A stretch of DNA of 64,000 nucleotides, from assembly GCA_018436725.1 (NCBI GenBank), contig JAHDKT010000044.1:21650-85649 (forward strand), written 5' to 3'. The notes under the pieces were generated by a model. It saw nothing but the letters and a program-made list of their open reading frames with translations. It was not told where the DNA came from and made no database searches. This DNA comes from Synergistaceae bacterium. GTDB taxonomy: Bacteria > Synergistota > Synergistia > Synergistales > Aminobacteriaceae. Shown one piece after another: positions 7,395 to 16,482 of this stretch (positions are counted from its first letter, which is position 1; the number at the start of each line of letters is the position of its first letter). Position numbers and translations under genes: made by a program.

Positions 7395-9232
7395 ACATCC
7401 GTCCTTCGGAGGGCTGACGCAGCAGCGTCGGAAGAGGTACGGAACAGGCGCGCGCAGTCGCCTCCGTCTCTCTTCGCCCAGTACATGGCCGTGTCTGCGT
7501 TCTTCGCGAGTTCGATCTCGTCGCGACCGTTCTCCGGATGAATGGCGATTCCGATGCTGCATGAGACTTCGACGGAACGCCCTTCGATGGAGAACGGAGC
7601 GCGAAGGACCTTCAAGAGCTTTTCCGCCACGAGCAGCGCATCCTCTCCCCGGTCGACTGCGGGGAGCAGCACCACGAATTCGTCGCCGCCGATACGGCCG
7701 ACGGTATCGGACTCGCGCAACGCGGATCGCATGCGTTCGGCCGCCTGTTGAAGCAGCAAGTCGCCGACCGCGTGCCCGTAGGTATCGTTCACAGGCTTGA
7801 ACTTGTCGAGGTCGAGGAACATCAGCGCCGTCGGAGTTCCGCTTCTTCTGGACGCGGCGAGCGCGCGTTCCAATCTGTCCGCGAAGAGCGCTCTGTTGGG
7901 AAGCCCCGTCAGAGTATCGTGCTGCGCCATAAAGGCGATTTTTGTTTCCGCGGCCTTACGCTCGGAGATGTCGCGCGTGACACCGTGAATTTCGATTCGC
8001 CCGTTCTGCGGATTGCGCCAGTAGACCGTCACGACTTCCGTCCAGACCGTCGTTCCGTCCTTGCAGGGTTGCTCCAGCTCCTCGGTATGAAACACCGAAT
8101 TCGGGATATTTTCGATCTTCGTAAACTTTTTCATTCCTTCGTTGATTCGCTTGCGGACCAGGGAAGCGGACTCCGGCGTCAGAGCGGCGTCCAGAGGTTC
8201 GGCCATGATCTCCTCCGGCGTGTACCCCCGAAGCCGCTCCACCGAAGGACTGACGTAGACGAACCGGAGCGTCTCCACGTCCAGCGTCCAGATGACATCC
8301 TTCATACTCTCCGTGAGAAACCTGTATTTCGCTTCGCTCTCCCGGAGAGCCTCTTCCGCTTGCTTCCTGTCCGTGATATTGCGTTCCACGAAGAAAAAAC
8401 CCGTGGGTTTTCCGGAATCGTTCCGAAGGATCTCCGCGTTCGCCTCGACGTAGAAGGAGCTTCCATCCCGCCGGACCATCAAATACTCTGCGGGGCCGGA
8501 ATAGTTGCCTTTCAACATCTCGTCCAAATAATACTTTGCCTTGTCGTGCCACGCGGGATCGATGAACTCCAGCATATGCCTGCCGATCAGATCGTCGGTA
8601 TCATCGTACCCCCACATCTCCACGCACCGCTTCGACACGCTCGTGACAATCCCGTCGAGCGACGCCGTGGCGATGCCGTCCGGGCTGGTCTCCACCATGG
8701 TCCGCCAGAGTCTCTCGCGCTCCTTCAACTCCTCCTCCACTTTCTTGCGGCCAGTGATGTCGAAGGCGCTCCCTACGGTACAGAGCGAGCCGTCGAAGAG
8801 ACCGATACTCGCGGTGAAGTCGACCCAACGAACTTCGCCGCTCTTCGCGAGCAGTTTCAGTTCATATCTGGATGGAACGGTTTCGCCTCGCTCGCGGGCG
8901 GCGCTTCGCTCCATCGCAGAAGCGCGGTGATCCGGGTGGATATGTTCGAGCCCCTCCATCGCCATCAGCTCCTCGCGGGAATAGCCCGTTATCGACTCCA
9001 TCGCTGCGTTCACCATGACGAAACGACCTCCCCGGAAGACGTACATCCCGGCGGCGGAGCTTTCCACGATCATGTGAAAGCGGACGATGCTCTCGGCAAG
9101 GGCTATTCGTGTAAGCGCTTCCTCATTTGCGATCTTTTTCAACCGGCATTTGAAGCGGAAGAAAACGAAGGATATAAGAATCGTCGAGACAAGGGCGCTT
9201 GCTAAAACGACATCGAAAAAACTAAAACTCAT
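7292..9232 (-). CDS. Membrane-anchored PAS-GGDEF diguanylate cyclase
   Basis: A 646-residue protein: one N-terminal transmembrane helix (about 4-26), three PAS domains with PAC-type ends (DITGRKK, NITDRKQ, DISERKA) and a GGDEF domain with intact GGDEF at about 515-519 and an RESD inhibitory I-site five residues before it. It should make c-di-GMP from two GTP and be product-inhibited. The start follows GGGAGG; a slightly longer form from 9268 is possible but lacks a ribosome site. The last 49 residues are a Ser/Arg/Pro-rich tail, mostly encoded antisense to lplA. Monocistronic. Confidence 0.9.
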   Translation of the reverse strand: MSFSFFDVVLASALVSTILISFVFFRFKCRLKKIANEEALTRIALAESIVRFHMIVESSAAGMYVFRGGRFVMVNAAMESITGYSREELMAMEGLEHIHPDHRASAMERSAARERGETVPSRYELKLLAKSGEVRWVDFTASIGLFDGSLCTVGSAFDITGRKKVEEELKERERLWRTMVETSPDGIATASLDGIVTSVSKRCVEMWGYDDTDDLIGRHMLEFIDPAWHDKAKYYLDEMLKGNYSGPAEYLMVRRDGSSFYVEANAEILRNDSGKPTGFFFVERNITDRKQAEEALRESEAKYRFLTESMKDVIWTLDVETLRFVYVSPSVERLRGYTPEEIMAEPLDAALTPESASLVRKRINEGMKKFTKIENIPNSVFHTEELEQPCKDGTTVWTEVVTVYWRNPQNGRIEIHGVTRDISERKAAETKIAFMAQHDTLTGLPNRALFADRLERALAASRRSGTPTALMFLDLDKFKPVNDTYGHAVGDLLLQQAAERMRSALRESDTVGRIGGDEFVVLLPAVDRGEDALLVAEKLLKVLRAPFSIEGRSVEVSCSIGIAIHPENGRDEIELAKNADTAMYWAKRDGGDCARLFRTSSDAAASALRRTDVQDSKKSRNSSMPAPLNDRSRGNPSSAPRSASSR

Positions 9233-9379
9233 TCTTTTTCCTCCCAACCTTGGGGAAAGCGGTTTCATAATACATTCTTTCGAAAAAAGGATAGCACATC
9301 GGACACCATAAGTCTGTCTTTTCTCGATCTCTTAAATGATAATCGTGAGAAAGCGCTTTCAAGGACACAGCACGAAAAG

Positions 9380-9411
9380 AGAGGGCGCTCTCGTCGCGAG
9401 GAGCGCCCTCT
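9380..9411 (-). terminator. Terminator of TRAP operon 1
   Basis: An 11-bp stem centred on GAGGGCGCTC / GAGCGCCCTC with a 10-base loop, followed on the minus strand by TCTTTTCG. It lies just after the dctM stop. Confidence 0.75.
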
Positions 9412-9443
9412 TCATCAGCTTTTCTACTTATTCGCCATGACGG

Positions 9444-10721
9444 TTATTTTTTCAGAAGTTCGGGAAGAAATGTGATTATCTCCGGAACAAAAGTAAGCAG
9501 GGCAAGAGAAACCAAGCCCACAAGGAAAAAAGGCGCCGTCGCCACGAGCGTTTTCTCGATCTTCTCTTCCGCGATATCGTTTCCCAGGAGCAGCGCCGCG
9601 CCGACGGGAGGCGTCAGCAAACCAAGACAGAGATTGAACGTCATGAGCACTCCGAAATGGAGAGGAGATACGCCGACTTTGGCAACCAGAGGAACAAGAA
9701 TCGGCGTGAGAATGACGATGGCCGCATTGGCCTCCATCAGACAGCCAACGATGAGCAGAATGATATTAACGAGAATAAGGATAATAAATTTACTGTTCGT
9801 GAACGAGAGGATGGCGGAGGAAAGAGTTTCCGGGAAACGAGAGGTCACAACAACCCAGCTCGAAGCCTTCGAAGTCGCAAGGATAATCATGATCACAGCG
9901 GTGGAGATAGCCGATTCGCACAAAATATGGTGAAGATCTTTGAATTTTAAATCTCTATAGATGAACAGACCGACGATCAGGGCATACATCACTGCGATGA
10001 CCGAAGCTTCCGTCGGGGTGACGATGCCGCTGAAAATCGACCCTAAAATGACGAGCGGCATGATAAGGGCCCAGAAACCCTCTTTCGCCGCTCTGCGAAC
10101 TTCCGCTCGTGGCGCGCGTTCGTGCTTCGGAAAGTTGTTTCTTTTCGAAATCACGTAGGAAGCGGCGCATAACGACAGTCCCAACATGATCCCCGGAATG
10201 ACGGAACCGAGAAAAAGGTCGCTTACCGACATCGAGAGAGCGGCTCCGTAAACGATAAGAGGAATACTCGGAGGTATGATCGGACCGCAAACGCCGGAGG
10301 AAGAAGCCACCGCTGCGGCAAACGCGCCGCTGTATTTCTCTTTCTTCATGGCGGGGATGGTTATTCCGCCTATAGCGGCGACAGTGGCCACTGCCGAACC
10401 GGATATGGCGGCGAAAAACATCGATGCGACAACCGTAACCATAGCGAGACTGCCTGTAACCCATCCTATCAGCGAATTGCAAAATCTGATGATTTTTTGA
10501 TTAATCCCACCAGCGGTCATAAGGTTGCCTGCTAGAATAAAAAACGGGATCGCCATGATAGGAAAGGAGTCGATGCCTGCGAAAATTTGCTGAGGGATAA
10601 CAATCAACGGGAAAGAACCTGCGTATAACAATGCGAAAAGGGTGGCCGCCCCTAAACAATACCCGATGGGCATTCCCAAAATGGTGAACAGGAGAATCGC
10701 CAGAATAAGGATATTATGCAT
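9444..10721 (-). CDS. dctM: TRAP transporter large permease (DctM), system 1
   Basis: A 425-residue polytopic membrane protein with about a dozen hydrophobic helices and the DctM signatures FAAISGSAVATVAAIG, GPIIPPSIPLIVYG and GIVTPTEASVIAV. DctM is the ion-coupled channel of TRAP uptake systems. Its start overlaps the dctQ stop by 8 bp (ATGCATAA), with GGTGAG as ribosome site, so the two are translationally coupled. Substrate is unknown; an SDR dehydrogenase upstream in the same operon suggests a hydroxy- or keto-acid. Closest relative among the four in this window is not obvious by eye. Confidence 0.92.
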   Translation of the reverse strand: MHNILILAILLFTILGMPIGYCLGAATLFALLYAGSFPLIVIPQQIFAGIDSFPIMAIPFFILAGNLMTAGGINQKIIRFCNSLIGWVTGSLAMVTVVASMFFAAISGSAVATVAAIGGITIPAMKKEKYSGAFAAAVASSSGVCGPIIPPSIPLIVYGAALSMSVSDLFLGSVIPGIMLGLSLCAASYVISKRNNFPKHERAPRAEVRRAAKEGFWALIMPLVILGSIFSGIVTPTEASVIAVMYALIVGLFIYRDLKFKDLHHILCESAISTAVIMIILATSKASSWVVVTSRFPETLSSAILSFTNSKFIILILVNIILLIVGCLMEANAAIVILTPILVPLVAKVGVSPLHFGVLMTFNLCLGLLTPPVGAALLLGNDIAEEKIEKTLVATAPFFLVGLVSLALLTFVPEIITFLPELLKK

Positions 10722-11220
10722 TTTTCTCACCACCATACTGTTTGCGAATTCCAGGCAGATACTTTAATGCGATTTCCTCAAGCGTAAAAATCATCATAAG
10801 CACCGCGCCGACAGGTATCGACAAGTATATTCTTGACATCGGAATTCCAAGCCCTGTCGACTGCTGCCGCTGAGTAAAGCTATAGAGCTCCATTCCCTTT
10901 TGAGCTATCACAACAAAAAAATACAAAACCACCAATTTCATGGAGATATCGACGATCATTCGCACCTTCGGCGGGAATTTATTCAAGAAAAAATCGATCT
11001 GCATATGCCGCGCTTTCCTCACTGCCACGGCCGCACCCAGAAGAACCTGCCATACGAATGTATACCGGGCCAATTCTTCCGACCATGCATTTGCCGAGCT
11101 GAATACGTAACGCAATATAATCTGGTAGAAAATCGAACCGACCATCACGATAAAGAGCGCGGAGAGACAATATCGGATCGTTTTTTCCAGAACATCGAGA
11201 CATGCTGTCAGGGTTTTCAC
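10714..11220 (-). CDS. dctQ: TRAP transporter small permease (DctQ), system 1
   Basis: A 168-residue protein with four hydrophobic helices, the architecture of DctQ, which holds the large permease and helps binding-protein docking. The segment WSEELARYTFVWQVLLGAA is the family's conserved second-helix region. The start is taken as GTG 11220, because GGAGG lies 7 bases upstream and the nearby ATG is out of frame. It is separated from dctP by a 78-bp gap containing a hairpin. Confidence 0.9.
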   Translation of the reverse strand: MKTLTACLDVLEKTIRYCLSALFIVMVGSIFYQIILRYVFSSANAWSEELARYTFVWQVLLGAAVAVRKARHMQIDFFLNKFPPKVRMIVDISMKLVVLYFFVVIAQKGMELYSFTQRQQSTGLGIPMSRIYLSIPVGAVLMMIFTLEEIALKYLPGIRKQYGGEKNA

Positions 11221-11257
11221 ATGAAATCCTCCTGCACAATAAATAAAAGTCAACGAA

Positions 11258-11283
11258 GGGGCGGGAAAAAAGCGCTCCGCCCC
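11258..11283 (-). promoter_or_regulatory. GC-rich hairpin between dctP and dctQ, system 1
   Basis: A perfect 7-bp stem GGGGCGG / CCGCCCC with a 12-base loop, placed right after dctP. It lacks a T run after the stem in the minus direction, so it may shield the dctP 3' end or reduce read-through into dctQM. Confidence 0.6.
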
Positions 11284-11298
11284 GTTCTACGGCAACCG

Positions 11299-12279
11299 CT
11301 ACTTCACGGCCTGAATCTGTTCGACGATTTCCTTGAGATGAGGGAAATCCACGAGAATATTTTCGACCTTCGCCTTTAGAGAGGCTACGTCGGGATACAC
11401 CACTTCCACATTTTTTTCCTGGAATTTCTTGATGTATTCGTTTTCCTGAGCTATTTCGTACTCGGTCCGCCATTTCGCGGCTTCCATCGCCGCTTCGGAA
11501 AGCGCATGCCGGATATCCTCGGGCAGACCGTTGAAGAAGTTCTTGTCAAAGATGAAGAGATCGTTGCTGAGCACGTGCTTGGTGACGACCAGATACGGAC
11601 ACACTTCGTAGAAAGCTCCGGAGTAATTGAAGCTGAGAGGGTTCTCTTGAGCCTCGACCGTTCCCTGCTGAAGCCCTGTATATATTTCGGTGGCGGCCAT
11701 CGGAGTAGGAGCGGCGCCGAGCAGTTCCCATGTTCTCAGGTACATTTTAAGCTGAGGAACGCGAATCTTCAGTCCGGCCAGTTCGGCCGCGTTCGTAAAT
11801 TTCTTCTTGCTGGTAACGTAGCGGGCTCCTCTGTACTGAGCTCCAAGAAGTTTGAAATCGCCGTCGTCGCCTATTTGGTCCAGGAGTTGCCGTCCAAGTT
11901 CGCTGCTCCACACCTTCATAAAATGCTCTTCGTCGCGATAAAGAAAAGGATAAGGGTCGATCGCGGCGTACTTCGTATACGGTTCTATCGTGCCGAGGCT
12001 TTCGAGGACGATTTGTACTATGCCGGGTTTCAGTCCCTCGATGGTAACGCGCCAATCTCCGAGCGTACCGCCGGAGAAAACTTCGATTTTGACGGCTCCG
12101 TTGGTTTTCTGAGCGGCGAGTTCCGCGAACTTCTGGCATGAAAGATCACGAGCATCCCCTACGGGCGCGACGTTCGCCAAACGCATCACAATAGGCTTGG
12201 AGGCGGCCAGCGCTGTTGTTGCCGCAAAAAGAACCGCTACGAGAACAAAAATCCAAAGAAATCCCAACTTCTTTTTCAT
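11299..12279 (-). CDS. dctP: TRAP substrate-binding protein (DctP), system 1
   Basis: A 326-residue periplasmic binding protein. Residues 1-26 form a signal peptide (MKKK, hydrophobic core, cleavage after ALA). The conserved region AELAGLKIRVPQLKMYLRTW holds the arginine (IRVP) that in DctP proteins bonds the substrate carboxylate, and EIYTGLQQGTVEAQENPLSF is the family's second hallmark. A carboxylate ligand is therefore expected. It has its own good ribosome site and a 96-bp gap to the SDR gene upstream, where an additional promoter could sit. Confidence 0.92.
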   Translation of the reverse strand: MKKKLGFLWIFVLVAVLFAATTALAASKPIVMRLANVAPVGDARDLSCQKFAELAAQKTNGAVKIEVFSGGTLGDWRVTIEGLKPGIVQIVLESLGTIEPYTKYAAIDPYPFLYRDEEHFMKVWSSELGRQLLDQIGDDGDFKLLGAQYRGARYVTSKKKFTNAAELAGLKIRVPQLKMYLRTWELLGAAPTPMAATEIYTGLQQGTVEAQENPLSFNYSGAFYEVCPYLVVTKHVLSNDLFIFDKNFFNGLPEDIRHALSEAAMEAAKWRTEYEIAQENEYIKKFQEKNVEVVYPDVASLKAKVENILVDFPHLKEIVEQIQAVK

Positions 12280-12375
12280 CGATACCCCTCCTTATGATGG
12301 TCACTTAAAACATGAGAATAGACGCGCCTCGAATCGGTTATTGCGACTTCCGCTCTACCTCCCCTCTTGGTGCTC

Positions 12376-13137
12376 TCAGTGCATAGCCAAGCCCCCGTCT
12401 ACGACGATCATGGAGCCGGTTATGAATTGAGAATTATCCGACGCCAAAAACGCAACGAGTTCTCCCAGTTTTTCCGGCTCTCCGGCAGTTTTTAAAATCA
12501 GCTTCTCCTTCACTGAAGAGATGAAATCCTCTCCATGGATACTGGTCAGCGGCGTAACGTGCAATCCGGGGGCGATAGTGTTCACATGAATACCGAAGTC
12601 GCCCAACTCTCTGGCGAGAGCCTTCGTCATGCCGGAAACACCTGCTTTGGCCGTGGCGTAGGCGCTTCTTCCCAAAAGACCTCCTCCGATAAGCCCGGCG
12701 ACGGACGAGATATTGATAATTTTTCCGCTCCTTTGGAGAATCATTTGCTCCATCACCATTTTACAACAATAAAACACGCTATTCAGATTCAGTTCGATCT
12801 GTTTTTTCCATGAATCGGCATCATGATCTCTGAATCCCATGGGAATTTTCCCTCCCCCGGCGCAGTTCACCAGAACATCGACTTTCCCGAATGCGTCGAC
12901 GATCTTAGTTCCCGTTTCCATGAGAAGAGCGTAGTTTGTTACATCTGCGGCATAAGTGCGTATTCGAACATTATATGCTTTCTCAAGCCGCTGTTGTATT
13001 TCGGAAAGCCCCTCCTGGTTAATATCAAGCAGAGCCACCCCGGCGCCGTGAAAGGCAAGCCTGTCGGCGATAGCCGCTCCAATTCCGCTGGCAGCGCCGG
13101 TTACGACTGCAACTTTATCTTTTAACAACAAATTCAC
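12376..13137 (-). CDS. SDR family oxidoreductase (FabG-like)
   Basis: A 253-residue classical short-chain dehydrogenase/reductase. NAD(P)-binding TGAASGIG, NCAGG, catalytic Ser in NISSVAG and the YATAK (YxxxK) pair are all intact, and D at the end of beta-2 (LLDINQ) favours NAD(H). GTG 13137 is chosen because GAGGGG lies 8 bases upstream; a GTG two codons earlier is nearly on top of the ribosome site. It lies between arsC (18 bp) and dctP (96 bp), so it probably oxidises or reduces the acid brought in by TRAP system 1. Confidence 0.85.
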   Translation of the reverse strand: MNLLLKDKVAVVTGAASGIGAAIADRLAFHGAGVALLDINQEGLSEIQQRLEKAYNVRIRTYAADVTNYALLMETGTKIVDAFGKVDVLVNCAGGGKIPMGFRDHDADSWKKQIELNLNSVFYCCKMVMEQMILQRSGKIINISSVAGLIGGGLLGRSAYATAKAGVSGMTKALARELGDFGIHVNTIAPGLHVTPLTSIHGEDFISSVKEKLILKTAGEPEKLGELVAFLASDNSQFITGSMIVVDGGLAMH

Positions 13138-13155
13138 ACCCACTTCCCCTCGCTT

Positions 13156-13611
13156 TCAGGAGTTTACGGATTTTTCGTTCGCGAATTGAATAAACTCCTT
13201 CACTTTCCCCAAAATCAGATCCCGAATCCTCCGCGCGCCTTCGAGTTTTTCCTCTTCCGAACCCTCAAGCGCGGCCGGATCGTCGAAGGGCCAGTCGAGG
13301 CGTTCGACAAGCATACCGGGGAATATCGGACACTTGTCCGCCTTCGCCTTGTCGCAGACGGCGACGACATAGTGGTACGTCTTTCCGGCGACATAGAGGT
13401 CGAACACCTTCTTCACCGTATTACCGGATATATCCAGGCCGATCTCTTTCATCACCGCCGCAGCGAGCGGATTGATTCCGGGGCCTGCTTCGAGCCCCGC
13501 GCTCTCCGCCTCGAAACGCCCCTCGCCCAGCGAATTCAAGAACGCCTCCGCCATCTGGCTCCTCGCAGTATTCTGACCGCAGACAAAAAGCACTCGTATC
13601 GTTGTCCTCAT
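13156..13611 (-). CDS. arsC: Arsenate reductase / low-molecular-weight phosphatase family
   Basis: A 151-residue protein with the P-loop CX5R motif near the N-terminus (VCGQNTARSQMAE) and two further cysteines in VVAVCDKAKADKCPIFPG, the arrangement of thioredoxin-coupled ArsC enzymes that reduce arsenate to arsenite through a three-cysteine relay. No ars regulator or arsenite pump is next to it; it is instead the first gene of the SDR-dctPQM run, 18 bp from the SDR. It could be a real detoxifier or a phosphatase recruited to this operon. Confidence 0.75.
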   Translation of the reverse strand: MRTTIRVLFVCGQNTARSQMAEAFLNSLGEGRFEAESAGLEAGPGINPLAAAVMKEIGLDISGNTVKKVFDLYVAGKTYHYVVAVCDKAKADKCPIFPGMLVERLDWPFDDPAALEGSEEEKLEGARRIRDLILGKVKEFIQFANEKSVNS

Positions 13612-13694
13612 CTGTTCTCTCTCCTCCCGTGTCGTCGGATGATCCGCCGATACTCTACCATCTGGGAAGAAGCGCTGGTGTTACAAACATGTAA

Positions 13695-13712
13695 AAGATC
13701 GTACCGAATCTT
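13695..13712 (-). terminator. Weak terminator after lpdA
   Basis: A short stem AAGAT(T)CG / CGATCTT with a 3-base loop overlapping the lpdA stop, followed on the minus strand by TTTTACAT. Low GC, so uncertain. Confidence 0.35.
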
Positions 13713-15114
13713 ATGCCTTCTTCGGCAGCGAGATCGCTCGCCCCTGGGCGGCCATCGCCGCCTCGAGCAGCGCCTCGCCGACCGTCGGGTGCGCGTGGAT
13801 CGTGGTGACGATCTCGTCCACGGTCGCCTCCAGCCGCAGCGCCAGCCCGCCCTGCGCGATGAGGTCGGTGGCCCTCGGGCCGATGATGTGGACGCCGAGG
13901 ATCTCGTCGTACTTCTGGTCGACGACGTACTTCACCATGCCGTCGCTCTCGTTCATGATGATGCTCTTCCCGTTCGCCATCAGCGGAAAGCGGCCGATCT
14001 TGACGCGATGCCCCCTGCTCTTCGCCTCGCTCTCGCTCAAGCCGACCGAGGCGATCTCGGGAGCCGTGTAGACGGCGCTGGGAACAGTCTTGTAGTCCAT
14101 GTCGACCGCGTGTCCCATGATGTTCTCCGCCGCGACCTCTCCCTCGCGGGAGGCGACGTGCGCCAGCATGATATGCGACGCGCAGTCTCCGATCGCGTAG
14201 ATTCCCTTCAGCGACGTCTCCATCCGGCAGTTCGCCTTCACCCGGGCCCCGTCGAAGGCGATTCCGAGCCGGTCGAGCCCCAGGCCTTTCGTGACGGGTC
14301 GGCGACCGACGGAGACAAGCACCTTTTCCGCGTCGAGGACGAGCGGTCCTGCGGGCGTCTCCACCCTCACGGCCAGCTCCTTCCCCTTCTTCTCCACGCC
14401 GACGACCTTGGAATTGGTATGGAAGGCGACGCCCTTTCGCAGGAGTACGCCCTTGAGTATCTGGACGATCTCCCCGTCGAGCATCGGAAGGATCTCGGGA
14501 AGCATTTCGATCACCGTCACCTTCGCGCCGAAAGACGCGAAGATGGAGGCGAACTCCATCCCGATAACGCCGCCGCCCACGAGGACGACCGATTTCGGGA
14601 GACGCTCCAGCGAGAGCGCTCCGGTGCTCGTGATCACGCCGTCGAGATCGAACCCGTGAACGGGCGGAACCACAGGCTCCGAGCCCGTCGCCACGATGAC
14701 CGCGTCGGCGGAAACCGACTCCTTCGAGCCGTCCTTTTTCGTCACGGCGATTTCCTTCGGCGTGACGAACGACGCCTCCCCCTCGACGATGCGAACGGCG
14801 TTGCTGCGCAACAGCGTCCCGACGCCGCCGACGAGCGTATCCACGACGGCCTTCTTCCGGGCCATGAGCCCGTCCCAATCAACGGCCACGTTGTCGGCCT
14901 TCAGGCCGATCATCGCGCCCTCCTTCGCCGCGGTGAATACCTCCGCGGTATGCAGCAGCACCTTCGTCGGAATGCAGCCGACGTTGAGGCAGACGCCGCC
15001 GAGGGCGTTTTTTTCGACGATGGTCGTCTCCGCGCCGAGCTGGGCGGCCCGGATAGCCGCGACGTATCCGCCGGGGCCCGCGCCGAGGATAACGACTTTT
15101 TTCCGCGCTTCCAT
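13711..15114 (-). CDS. lpdA: Dihydrolipoyl dehydrogenase (E3)
   Basis: A 467-residue flavoprotein disulfide reductase: FAD-binding GAGPGG (near residue 11), redox-active pair CLNVGC followed by IPTK, an NAD-binding GGGVIGMEFA, and the C-terminal dimer domain with HAHPTVGEALLEA carrying the catalytic His-Glu pair. It reoxidises dihydrolipoyl groups on E2 and reduces NAD. It is 21 bp downstream of the E2 gene, has a GGAGGGG ribosome site, and is the last gene of the oxoacid dehydrogenase locus. Confidence 0.95.
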   Translation of the reverse strand: MEARKKVVILGAGPGGYVAAIRAAQLGAETTIVEKNALGGVCLNVGCIPTKVLLHTAEVFTAAKEGAMIGLKADNVAVDWDGLMARKKAVVDTLVGGVGTLLRSNAVRIVEGEASFVTPKEIAVTKKDGSKESVSADAVIVATGSEPVVPPVHGFDLDGVITSTGALSLERLPKSVVLVGGGVIGMEFASIFASFGAKVTVIEMLPEILPMLDGEIVQILKGVLLRKGVAFHTNSKVVGVEKKGKELAVRVETPAGPLVLDAEKVLVSVGRRPVTKGLGLDRLGIAFDGARVKANCRMETSLKGIYAIGDCASHIMLAHVASREGEVAAENIMGHAVDMDYKTVPSAVYTAPEIASVGLSESEAKSRGHRVKIGRFPLMANGKSIIMNESDGMVKYVVDQKYDEILGVHIIGPRATDLIAQGGLALRLEATVDEIVTTIHAHPTVGEALLEAAMAAQGRAISLPKKA

Positions 15115-15135
15115 GGATACTCCCCTCCGTCCTCT

Positions 15136-16425
15136 CTACAAAAGAAGGAGCCAGGGGTTCTCGACGAACTCTTTTATGCGGGCGAGGAATCGCGCCGCCT
15201 CCGCGCCGTCGAGAATCCGGTGGTCCGCTACCAGGCAGAGCGCCGACATCGGGCGCACGACGATTTCGCCGTCCACGACGACGGGCTTCTCCACGATGGC
15301 GTTCACGCCGAGGATGCACGCCTCGGGAGGGTTCACTATCGGCGTGAAGCTCTGCATGCCGAACATTCCCAGGTTGGTGATGGTGAACGTACCGCCCTGC
15401 ATGGAATCGAGTGCGAGCGAGCCGCTCCGCGCCTGTTCGACGAGCAGATCCGTCTCCTCGGCGATGCGCATGAGGCTCTTCGACTGCGCGGCCTTCACAT
15501 TGGGAACGAGCAGGCCGCCCTGGATCGAAACCGCAAGGCCGATGTTCGCGTTTCCGTGCATCACGATCGCGTCCCCGTCGAACGATGCGTTCGCCAGAGG
15601 CATCTCCTTCAGCGCGGCGGCGCAGATCTTCATCAGGATATGATTGTAGGAGATCTTGACGCCTTTCCTGGAGGCTTCGTCCTTCACCTTGTTTCTGAAG
15701 GCGACGAGCGCGGAGAAGTCCGCCTCGACGGTGAAGGTCACCGAGGGGACGGTGGCGTTGCTCAAACTCATCCGCTCGGCGATGACCTTCCGCATCGGCG
15801 TCAGCGGAACGCGTACATCTTCGGCCTCGGGAGCGGCGACGGCGGCGCGGAGAACATCCTCCTTCATCACGCGACCGTCCTTGCGCACGGAAGCCATGTC
15901 GACGCCCAGCTCCGCCGCCATCTTCGCAGCCACCGGGCTCGCCTTGACGGAAAAAGTCCCGGCCGCCGCAGCAGCGTCCACATCTTTCCGGACGATGCGC
16001 CCCGACGGCCCCGAACCTGCGACGAGCGCAAGATCGATTCCCGCCTCGCGTGCGGTTTTGCGCGCAAGCGGCGTCGCGCGGACGGCGCCTGCGGAAGCTT
16101 TTTCAACAACGGCCGTAACCGGAGAAATCTTCGTTTCAGCCGCTTCGGCGGGGGGCGCTTCCCGCACGCTGCCGGCAACCGTTTCGCCCGAGACGCCGAT
16201 ATAGGCAAGCACCTCGCCGACGGGGACGTCCTTCCCTTCGGGGACGAGCACCTTCAGCAAAATTCCCTCGGACGGCGCCTCCACGTCGAAGGTGAGCTTG
16301 TCCGTAGCGACCACCATCAGGATTTCTCCTTTGCCGACGGTTTCTCCCTCTTTCTTTCGCCACTGGGAGACGACTCCGGTATTCATTGTCAGCCCGAGCT
16401 TGGGCATTGTTACGGGTGAAGCCAT
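15136..16425 (-). CDS. Dihydrolipoamide acyltransferase (E2) with tandem E3-binding domains
   Basis: A 429-residue E2 core protein of a 2-oxoacid/acetoin dehydrogenase complex. Lipoyl domain 1-78 with the modified lysine at K43 (ATDKLTFD). Two peripheral-subunit-binding (E3-binding) segments follow: about 117-149 (ATPLARKTAREAGID...GRIVRKDV) and about 162-191 (ASPVAAKMAAELGVD...GRVMKEDV). The acyltransferase domain (about 205-429) ends with the catalytic DHRILDG (H402, D406). Most E2 proteins have one binding domain, so the pair is unusual. It lies between dctM (57 bp) and lpdA (21 bp), away from its E1 partners. Confidence 0.92.
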   Translation of the reverse strand: MASPVTMPKLGLTMNTGVVSQWRKKEGETVGKGEILMVVATDKLTFDVEAPSEGILLKVLVPEGKDVPVGEVLAYIGVSGETVAGSVREAPPAEAAETKISPVTAVVEKASAGAVRATPLARKTAREAGIDLALVAGSGPSGRIVRKDVDAAAAAGTFSVKASPVAAKMAAELGVDMASVRKDGRVMKEDVLRAAVAAPEAEDVRVPLTPMRKVIAERMSLSNATVPSVTFTVEADFSALVAFRNKVKDEASRKGVKISYNHILMKICAAALKEMPLANASFDGDAIVMHGNANIGLAVSIQGGLLVPNVKAAQSKSLMRIAEETDLLVEQARSGSLALDSMQGGTFTITNLGMFGMQSFTPIVNPPEACILGVNAIVEKPVVVDGEIVVRPMSALCLVADHRILDGAEAARFLARIKEFVENPWLLLL

Positions 16426-16482
16426 TCATGAACCCCTCCTTTTAAAAGAACGAAAGAACACACTCCGCGAGACGGGAGTCCC

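Noticed and set aside
13186..16419. A 1077-codon open frame on the plus strand
   Set aside because: It is antisense to lpdA and E2, which carry clear family motifs. The frame is a shadow of GC-rich codon use and its product is Arg/His/Asp-rich with no domain.
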